A DNA stretch of 44,816 bases, taken from an uncultured bacterium. Its GTDB lineage: Bacteria; Bacillota; Clostridia; Oscillospirales; Oscillospiraceae. Positions within the stretch are counted from its first letter, which is position 1. Every line of letters starts with the position of its first letter. This document shows, in pieces, positions 39,851-44,816 of this stretch. Below the pieces are notes generated by a model. The model was not told where the DNA came from. It did not search any database and worked only from the letters and a program-made list of their open reading frames with translations. Made by a program: the position numbers and the translations under genes. Location: NCBI GenBank assembly GCA_949293245.1, contig CASFCS010000016.1:1-44816 (forward strand), written 5' to 3'.

Positions 39851-40008
39851 CCCTTGTCCCTCCCCAGCAGGCCCAGGGCCCGCTCGCAGGTGTCCCGGTC
39901 CACCGACCCCCGGCGGACAAGCTCCAGCAGCAGCGCCTCCCGAAGGGCCAGGGTGTACCCGGCTGCGGGGTACCGCCCCTCCGGGGCTTCCACGGTGATC
40001 CAGTTCAA
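39847..40008 (-). CDS. 53-residue SHOCT-like protein; candidate directionality factor
   Basis: TTG start with GGGGAGGAGG 8 bases upstream; ends 4 bases into the recombinase gene, so the two are coupled. The C-terminal half (ALREALLLELVRRGSV, ERALGLLGRDKG) resembles SHOCT domains often found beside clostridial recombinases. Excision by large serine recombinases needs a small directionality factor (SprB for SprA). Size and position make this a candidate, but there is no sequence proof. Confidence 0.6.
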   Translation of the reverse strand: MNWITVEAPEGRYPAAGYTLALREALLLELVRRGSVDRDTCERALGLLGRDKG

Positions 40009-40070
40009 TCCCACCACCTCCTCCCCACCAGCGTATGTGCCCCGCCTGTGGGTGAGACCTGTTTTGCCCC

Positions 40071-40093
40071 CCATGTAGGAACTGAGGAGCTGG
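40071..40093. other. Right attachment site of the cotJC element
   Basis: Element sequence CCCCATGTAGGA, shared ACT at 40081-40083, then cotJC sequence GAGGAGCTGG. A joined attP would read CCCATGTAGGA-ACT-TCAGATGGG, with mirrored CCCAT(G/C)T arms around the core, the symmetry expected of a serine recombinase site. Confidence 0.75.
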
Positions 40094-40437
40094 GACACCT
40101 GGAGATGATCGGCGCCCTGGTCCACCAGCTCACCCGCAATCTCACCGAGGAGCAGACCCGGGAGGGGGGCTTTGCCCCCTACTTCGTGGACCACACCACC
40201 GGCGTCTATCCCACCGCCGCCTCCGGCTTCCCCTGGAGCGCCGCCTCCATGGCGGTAAAGGGGGACGTGATCTGCGACCTCACCGAGGACCTGGCGGCGG
40301 AGCAGAAGGCCCGGGTGACCTACGACAACATCCTGCGCCTGAGCGACGACCCCGACGTGAGCGACGTCATCCGCTTCCTGCGGGAGCGGGAGATCGTCCA
40401 TTTCCAGCGCTTCGGTGAAACAATACAATCAAGGTAA
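40081..40437 (+). CDS. cotJC: CotJC C-terminal part; second fragment of the split gene
   Basis: No start of its own. In frame from the Thr codon at 40081 it reads TEELGHLEMIGALVHQL, then GGFAPYFVDHTTGVYPTAA, DLAAEQKARVTYDNIL and LREREIVHFQRFGE. These are the remaining Mn/Fe-ligand helices of the CotJC fold. After Glu at 40417-40419 the family-like sequence ends; TIQSR and a stop follow. CotJC relatives have about 15-30 more residues. So this part is itself truncated by a second insertion. The first 113 residues here plus the 62 from 36401 would give 175 residues. Confidence 0.9.
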   Translation, partial: TEELGHLEMIGALVHQLTRNLTEEQTREGGFAPYFVDHTTGVYPTAASGFPWSAASMAVKGDVICDLTEDLAAEQKARVTYDNILRLSDDPDVSDVIRFLREREIVHFQRFGETIQSR

Positions 40438-40439
40438 AG

Positions 40440-41963
40440 TCAGATTTTCCATATGATTTCGGCGCTGTCCTGGGCAGCTTTTATGACAAAAATCAGTTGA
40501 TCCACAACGGCCCGTTTATCCTCAAAGCGCAGCATATCCCACTTTTCCATGTAACCGCGGATCTGCCCGACGTCACATTGTCTGCTGCTCTGGATTGGAG
40601 ACAACTGGCTGATTTCTTCCCGATAGGATGTGAGCTGCGTGTCCAGTTCTTTGACGCGGCGGTTTATATAGTCCATGAGCACATCGTTTGCGGACGACAC
40701 CTTATCAAGCAGCTTGCTGATCTCCTCTGTGGTCTGCTCAATTTTCACATTCAAGGCGTGTACCCTCGGGTCCTCGGGTGCCTGAAGCGGAGGTGTCAGC
40801 GTTTCAAACTGCCGGATATGCTCCCGCATCTCCTGTAGGACAAAGGCCTCAAAGTCATCTGCCAATATTCCACCCACGCCCTCGCATCGGTTCGTCTGCA
40901 TCCTGCGGCTGCAAATAAAATAGCGCACGGTCCTGGCCTTCAGTCTGCATTTCCGGATGGTCAGCGCGTAGCCGCACTTCCCGCATTTGATCTTTCCAGC
41001 CAGCCAGGTATTGCTGGCCTTCAGCGGCTTTGTGACCTGTTTGTTGTTGAGACACTTGACCCTCGCTTTCAGCCAGATGTCTGACGCCACAATACCCTCG
41101 TGAGGAGCCAGCACAAGATGCTGCCCCTCAAGGTGGCATTGCTTGCGACCGGCCCCCTTTTCTGAAAACAGATAGCACCCGAAATGTCCGATAAAATCCT
41201 CCGGGCTATTGTGGATATTGGTTCCCTGATCCCTGTAGAAACGGTATACATCCAGGTCCGCCCTGACATAGATCGGATTCTTGATCATCTCCGCAATGCG
41301 GCATCTGTCCCACGCGCCATTCTTTGACCTGGAATTTACGATCCCGTTTTCCAGCAGATAGCGTACAATGTCCCCATATGAAGTCTGCGGTCGTGCGTAC
41401 ATGGAGAAGATCAGTCTGACTATTTCCGCTTCCTCCGGTATGGGGACATAGTGAGACGTCCTCTTTCCGTCGATCACATGGGGCTCCTTCTTGTACCCAT
41501 ACGGAATGCGTCCTCCCATGTAAAACCCTTTTCTGCTTCTGGATACATAGGCATCACAGACACGCATCTGGATGGTCTCTCGCTCCAACTGGGCAAAGAC
41601 AATGCAGATATTCAGCATTGCCCGGCCCATGGGCGTAGAGGTGTCAAATTTCTCGGTGCATGATACAAACTCTACCCCATACTCCTGAAACTCTGCCATC
41701 ATGGTGGCAAAGTCCAGGATGGAACGGCTGATACGGTCCAGTTTGTAGCAAATCACCCGCTTGACCTCTCCCCGCCGGATCGCCTCCAGCATCTCCTGGA
41801 ACTGCGGGCGGGCTGTGTTCTTGCCGCTGTAACCTTTGTCCGCAAAGGTTTTATATCTTCCTCCTCTCGCCTCATACTGGCAGTACTCGATCTGGCTCTC
41901 AATGGAGATGCTGTCCTCCCGATCTACGGACTGCCTGCCATAGATGGCGTCATATTGTTCCAA
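40440..41963 (-). CDS. Large serine recombinase of the second element
   Basis: About 507 residues. Catalytic Ser12 in IYGRQSVDREDS, then DKGYSGKNTARPQF and YKLDRISRSILDF. Recombinase domain (GGRIPYGYKKE, IKNPIYV). Zinc ribbon (IKCGKCGYAL, YFICSRRMQTNRC). C-terminal coiled coil (QTTEEISKLLDKVSSAND). I start it at the TTG at 41963, with AAGGAGG 8 bases upstream; an in-frame ATG at 42029 has no ribosome site and lies across a terminator hairpin. It is not closely similar to the recombinase at 38360-39850. It probably inserted this element at cotJC. Confidence 0.93.
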   Translation of the reverse strand: MEQYDAIYGRQSVDREDSISIESQIEYCQYEARGGRYKTFADKGYSGKNTARPQFQEMLEAIRRGEVKRVICYKLDRISRSILDFATMMAEFQEYGVEFVSCTEKFDTSTPMGRAMLNICIVFAQLERETIQMRVCDAYVSRSRKGFYMGGRIPYGYKKEPHVIDGKRTSHYVPIPEEAEIVRLIFSMYARPQTSYGDIVRYLLENGIVNSRSKNGAWDRCRIAEMIKNPIYVRADLDVYRFYRDQGTNIHNSPEDFIGHFGCYLFSEKGAGRKQCHLEGQHLVLAPHEGIVASDIWLKARVKCLNNKQVTKPLKASNTWLAGKIKCGKCGYALTIRKCRLKARTVRYFICSRRMQTNRCEGVGGILADDFEAFVLQEMREHIRQFETLTPPLQAPEDPRVHALNVKIEQTTEEISKLLDKVSSANDVLMDYINRRVKELDTQLTSYREEISQLSPIQSSRQCDVGQIRGYMEKWDMLRFEDKRAVVDQLIFVIKAAQDSAEIIWKI

Positions 41964-41982
41964 GAGCCCTTCCTCCTTACTG

Positions 41983-42026
41983 AAAAAGAAAGAGCCGTCA
42001 ACGGGTTTATGATACCGTGACGGCTC
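41983..42026 (-). terminator. Terminator upstream of the second recombinase
   Basis: Minus strand: GAGCCGTCACGG pairs with CCGTTGACGGCTC around a short loop, followed by TTTCTTTTT. It ends the small upstream frame and could also attenuate the recombinase. Confidence 0.78.
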
Positions 42027-42032
42027 CATGAT

Positions 42033-42187
42033 TTAAGCATCGACGTACTTCGCAAAAATTTTATACAATCCGCTTTCGACGCTCTCTTTCCGTTTTTCCC
42101 GCTCCTCGTTGCTCTCGAAAGCCGGGATCATAGATCTGACTGTGATCTCCTTCTCCCCGACAAATCCCTTATGTATATCTGTCTCAT
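42033..42187 (-). pseudogene. Small ORF upstream of the recombinase, probably frameshifted
   Basis: An open frame ends in KESVESGLYKIFAKYVDA with TAA at 42033-42035, and includes FVGEKEITVRSM, which looks protein-like. It has no ATG, GTG or TTG with a ribosome site at a suitable place. The ATG at 42187 gives MRQIYI in a neighbouring frame, and would join the other frame if one base were lost at ATAAGGGATTT. Probably a small recombinase-associated gene with a frameshift. Start is uncertain and function unknown. Confidence 0.35.
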
Positions 42188-42789
42188 AGGCGGCGCTTCT
42201 GGCAATGGATGCACACCCCCCGGGCGGTTGATAGCTTATTATATCACGCAGCGGCCTGCCGTATTCTCATTTTCCCGTAAGCGTTCAACAACCACCCACC
42301 TGGCATATTCATTTGGGCTGCAAGAAAATATCCCAAAACTCGAAAAGACAACAAGATAGTGGCCTTTTTATGAGCCAGGCGATTTGATGGTTATGGAAAT
42401 TTTTATTTTATAATATGTATCTAAGAAACCAGCGGTAATCAACACTATTCCTCACCTTTGCCGCTGTTCGCTGAGAAGATGTCACACCATAAATGAGAAA
42501 AACTTTTCTCAAAATTGCACACAATTACACACAATATTATATTTGAGCGTTTATCATTCTTGGTCTTGTCTTCTTAACTTATTGTAGCATAGTCTGTAGA
42601 GTGTCTCTGTTCTCTACTGAGAGCATCAAAAGGCTATATACATATTCTGCAACAATTTTTCTGAACCTCACATATCGGTGAAGCAATGTTGTTGTAATCA
42701 CAACTACCAGAACAAATTGCCACAGGCTGAAGTTCGAAATGCTGACAGGATCCAGTTCAATCCAGTTTCGCAAATCTCCATTTTGCCGC
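42188..42789. other. AT-rich stretch without a convincing gene
   Basis: About 600 bases. On the minus strand a short open frame (42239-42367) reads KGHYLVVFSSFGIFSCS and then NEYARWVVVERLRENENTAG before a stop. It is protein-like but has no start and may be the tail of a decayed gene. The part 42360-42580 is AT-rich, with several A/T runs and no clear hairpin or promoter pair. Confidence 0.5.
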
Positions 42790-43740
42790 TCAAATAGAAA
42801 ACGCGAGTTTCCATCTCTCATAATCAGCCAGGTACTCCCGCGCCTTGCGGTTTTGCTTTTGCCTGAGAGTGGAACGCCCACTCAGGTTGTACGTCTTTCC
42901 TTCCATCTCTTGAATCGCCACCGCAGAAAAATCCACAGGAATTCCGGCGCGTTCCCGCTCATACATTCTGTAAAATACCCCAGATAGCCAGATACGGTAG
43001 AAGCTGAGTTGTCTGTCCGTCTTCCCCTCCTGCTGCGCCTTTGTCATCCGTCTTGACAATGTGGCCCTGAGAGTCATGATCTTTGTATCGGACTTGATGC
43101 TACGCATGATGAATGTGCCCCCTATCCTGTCTCGGAGCACATCCTTGGAGTAGTTTGGGTGCTTGTACCGGAATTGCCTGAGAGCAACGGCATTGCGGAA
43201 GGCCGGGATCGACTCGCGGTAGATTGGGAAGGTCTCACCACCATAATGTATCGTGAGATTTTCCATATCGATGCAACTGCCGTCAACGGCTATGGTATCC
43301 TCTTCCCGCATCCCGCTATACCCCATCCAGAAAAAGCAGCGATAGATGTTGTCAATGGTCTCATCAGACTCCGGGTCAAACACCTCATCCAGACATCTCT
43401 GGAGGTGCAGCGGGCTCGACACCATCTGCGTTTTCACCTTGCCGAGACCAAGAAGGTCTACATGCATGATGCTGTCGCACGCGCCCGGGAAATTGTTCGC
43501 GATGCACCACCTCACATACTTCCGCAGGATCGTGATGCCCATCCACTTGCTTCCCGTCCGAAGACCAAAAACATTGTCCACCACAGGCTGCAGCTGGTCC
43601 ACGGTGAAGGTGCACAGATCCTTCTCGTAAGTTTCCTCGTATGGCGAGACGGCCTCGAAAATCGTGTTTGCCACATTGCCTGTATGGATGCTCTTCGTGT
43701 AACTGGATATAAACCTGCGCTTATGTTCCTCGTTATACAT
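42790..43740 (-). CDS. Tyrosine-recombinase-like protein (MrpR type)
   Basis: 316 residues beginning MYNEEHKRRFISSYTKSIHT. N-terminal SAM-like region (VDQLQPVVDNVFGLRTGSKW), then FFWMGYSGMREEDTIAVDG, where the Arg fits box I of integrases. I cannot find a clear His-x-x-Arg or the C-terminal Tyr in order, so it may be catalytically dead. This matches the MrpR/YopR type, known as a phage lytic-cycle repressor in SPbeta. The C-terminal half is DRQLSFYRIWLSGVFYRM. Start at the ATG 43740, 8 bases after GAGGAG. It lies 12 bases after the MazF-like gene. Confidence 0.72.
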   Translation of the reverse strand: MYNEEHKRRFISSYTKSIHTGNVANTIFEAVSPYEETYEKDLCTFTVDQLQPVVDNVFGLRTGSKWMGITILRKYVRWCIANNFPGACDSIMHVDLLGLGKVKTQMVSSPLHLQRCLDEVFDPESDETIDNIYRCFFWMGYSGMREEDTIAVDGSCIDMENLTIHYGGETFPIYRESIPAFRNAVALRQFRYKHPNYSKDVLRDRIGGTFIMRSIKSDTKIMTLRATLSRRMTKAQQEGKTDRQLSFYRIWLSGVFYRMYERERAGIPVDFSAVAIQEMEGKTYNLSGRSTLRQKQNRKAREYLADYERWKLAFSI

Positions 43741-43752
43741 TACCATATCTCC

Positions 43753-44199
43753 TCAGATTATTATAGAGGTCTTGGAAGTATTCAGGGCTGCGGCCATTCT
43801 CCATATCCGGATCAGGGACTCCATATCCAGAAAGGAGATGGCAGAGGTCGCCAGGAGGCTCCCCTCTGTCACACGCTTCATATCCTGGTCCGGCAGCTTT
43901 GTGATATACTTCCCGATGCGCTCCTTGGACATTCTCTCCGGGTTTTCACACAGCACCACGCTGTCCATACGAAGCCCCGTTTCACTCGCCTTCAGCAGGA
44001 TGTGCGTTGGCTGTCCCAATTTCTTCATAGCACTCGTGATGGGCAGCTCTATGATGTTCGGGCTGTACTTATTGCCTGTGTTGTTCTGGAATACAAGGCC
44101 AGGGCGCAGTCCGGATTGCTCGCTCCCATGCCCCTCAAAACGCATCATGTAGATCTCTCCGATCTGAGGCACTCTCACATTCTGCTGACTCAAATGCAT
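43753..44199 (-). CDS. MazF/PemK-family toxin
   Basis: 148 residues. The MazF fold is clear: IGEIYMMRFEGHGSEQSG, RPGLVFQNNTGNKYSPNIIE, LPITSAMKK and GLRMDSVVLCENPERMS. MazF toxins are sequence-specific mRNA interferases. No short antitoxin gene is seen directly up- or downstream, unlike usual mazEF pairs. Start at ATG 44199 with GGAG 6 bases upstream. Probably co-transcribed with the MrpR-like gene. Confidence 0.82.
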   Translation of the reverse strand: MHLSQQNVRVPQIGEIYMMRFEGHGSEQSGLRPGLVFQNNTGNKYSPNIIELPITSAMKKLGQPTHILLKASETGLRMDSVVLCENPERMSKERIGKYITKLPDQDMKRVTEGSLLATSAISFLDMESLIRIWRMAAALNTSKTSIII

Positions 44200-44237
44200 T
44201 CTCCTCTCCAATATAGATATGTTTATATGCGAAGTGT

Positions 44238-44266
44238 AGTATACTCAAATCGACTTATCAATATAA
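44238..44266 (-). promoter_or_regulatory. Candidate promoter of the MazF-MrpR pair
   Basis: Minus strand: TTATAT (44261-44266), 17-base spacer, TATACT (44238-44243). The -35 is weak. Confidence 0.45.
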
Positions 44267-44733
44267 TTAAATATAATTTTATTGTCAGCAAATGTATATA
44301 TGGGTGCTCAACACGACTCATACAATTTTACAGTAGATTCGTTCAAGGCTCAATCGAAGTTGCAATTTCATGGGATGCCACATAGGGGGGTAGTTATGGT
44401 ATTTCTCCCCTGCTATGTATCTATTTGCTGTAAGTCGCTTTATCTCCCACATGCAATTAAAATTTCAACTTATACAATTATAAATTTAAAACTTTTACCC
44501 AACAAGATATCGGATGTTAAGCAATTTATATTTGCTTGTGCTCTCGCCAGAAGAAATAAAACGCATAAAATCCTCTTATGACTTCGCATTGACTTTACTC
44601 CAATATCTATTAAAAAGTTAATATAATGGCGCATATACAATACAAGTGCAACAGTGTAAGAAAGAAGTGGACTCATAGGGGATACGCCCTTACAATGGTG
44701 TTTGCGGACAACCAAATGAAGGGGGGCAACCCT
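44267..44733. other. AT-rich stretch before the IS30-type transposase
   Basis: No convincing gene on either strand. A TATAAT lies near 44619-44624 in front of the transposase, without a good -35. The left terminal repeat of the IS is probably within 44639-44730, but I cannot define it without the right end. Confidence 0.5.
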
Positions 44734-44816
44734 ATGAGTCACTACAAACATCTTAGCATAGAAGAGCGGGAAAAGCTATACCTGATGCACGGGCAGGGGA
44801 AAAGTTTCCGGGAAAT
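44734..44816 (+). CDS. IS30-family transposase, N-terminal start only
   Basis: First 27 codons: SHYKHLSIEEREKLYLMHGQGKSFRE, the IS30-type N-terminal helix-turn-helix opening (HYKHLxxEERE). GGGGGG lies a few bases before the ATG. Cut by the right edge of the window. Confidence 0.82.
   Translation, partial: MSHYKHLSIEEREKLYLMHGQGKSFRE

Larger units (their letters stand above)
36587..40080. mobile_element. 3,494-bp intervening element inside cotJC (skin-like)
   Basis: The edges are placed at the shared ACT of GGGACT (36584-36589) and GGAACT (40078-40083). Removing 36587-40080 joins codon 62 to the Thr codon at 40081 and gives LLTDIGTEELGHLEM without a frame change. Contents, all leftward: secreted nuclease, RNase Z-annotated small protein, large serine recombinase, and a 53-residue SHOCT-like protein. 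Base composition matches the host, so it looks long resident. The architecture parallels skin in sigK and SPbeta in spsM, where a serine recombinase excises the element in the mother cell. Excision itself is not shown by sequence. Confidence 0.88.
40414..44816. mobile_element. Second element inserted in the 3' end of cotJC (partial)
   Basis: Starts near the GGTGAA of cotJC and runs off the window. It has a visibly lower GC content than everything to its left. It carries a large serine recombinase whose stop codon is about 20 bases from the junction, a tyrosine-recombinase-like protein and a MazF-type toxin; an IS30 transposase begins at the right edge. The far end, with the lost cotJC codons, is not in the window, so its size and attachment core are unknown. 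Confidence 0.75.

Noticed and set aside
40030-40037. CATACGCT on the minus strand as a sigma-E/K -10 for the element-one recombinase
   Set aside because: The transcript would start inside the ribosome site of the 53-residue gene, and no -35 fits.
42579-42881. 100-residue minus-strand frame with a hydrophobic segment
   Set aside because: No ribosome site, overlaps the end of the MrpR-like gene in another frame, and has no recognisable family.
44470-44751. 93-residue minus-strand frame at the right edge
   Set aside because: Runs antisense into the IS30 transposase start, has no ribosome site and is AT-driven.

Overview
The window is about 45 kb of a high-GC genome from a spore-forming Firmicute. 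A V-type ATPase, a DUF1540-like Cys-rich mini-protein, CwlD-type amidase, CotJ spore-coat genes, sigma-A promoters with TTGACA/TATAAT boxes and strong AGGAGG ribosome binding sites all point to a clostridial gut bacterium. Oscillospiraceae (Flavonifractor/Lawsonibacter-like) is the best guess; this is inference from gene content, not a database match.

Layout. 1-2965: end of a V-ATPase operon (subunits A, B, D). 3032-4393: infC-rpmI-rplT translation operon with an attenuator leader and an apparent AUC start for infC. 4469-9240: a decayed DUF2798 gene, a sirtuin, two zinc-ribbon membrane proteins and a FeoB-associated Cys-rich peptide. 9248-11689: a FeoA-FeoB iron transporter fusion. 11991-12803: a regulator with two TetR-type DNA-binding domains. 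12857-20402: a leftward pyrimidine operon (pyrC, pyrF, pyrK, pyrD) that runs on into a DUF1622 protein, a phosphatase-acetyltransferase fusion and a YgiQ radical SAM enzyme. 20644-28590: proC, a 2-hydroxyacid dehydrogenase, yaaA, bcp, an M20 dipeptidase, a YfcC-type transporter and a zinc alcohol dehydrogenase. 28836-29484: five tRNAs (Val, Asp, Phe, Gly, Cys) from a consensus promoter. 29612-33100: hslO, a methyltransferase, yerC and purA. 33550-36619: a Cys-rich peptide, radA, an amidase and the start of the cotJ spore-coat operon.

The main discovery is at 35946-44816. The spore-coat gene cotJC is split. Its first 62 codons (36401-36586) are followed by a 3,494-bp element, and the frame resumes at 40081 exactly where it stopped. 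Joining the two halves at a shared GG(G/A)ACT core restores an uninterrupted CotJC reading frame. The element carries its own large serine recombinase, a 53-residue protein overlapping that gene, a secreted nuclease lipoprotein and a small protein often annotated as ribonuclease Z. The architecture is that of the sigK/skin and spsM/SPbeta systems, where a site-specific recombinase removes an intervening element in the mother cell during sporulation.

The resumed cotJC frame is cut again near its 3' end (after the codons for F-G-E at about 40419) by a second, lower-GC element. This carries a different large serine recombinase, an integrase-like MrpR-type protein and a MazF-type toxin, and an IS30 transposase begins at the window edge. 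The far end of that element and the last codons of cotJC lie outside the window. One coat gene thus appears to hold two recombinase-bearing elements in series.
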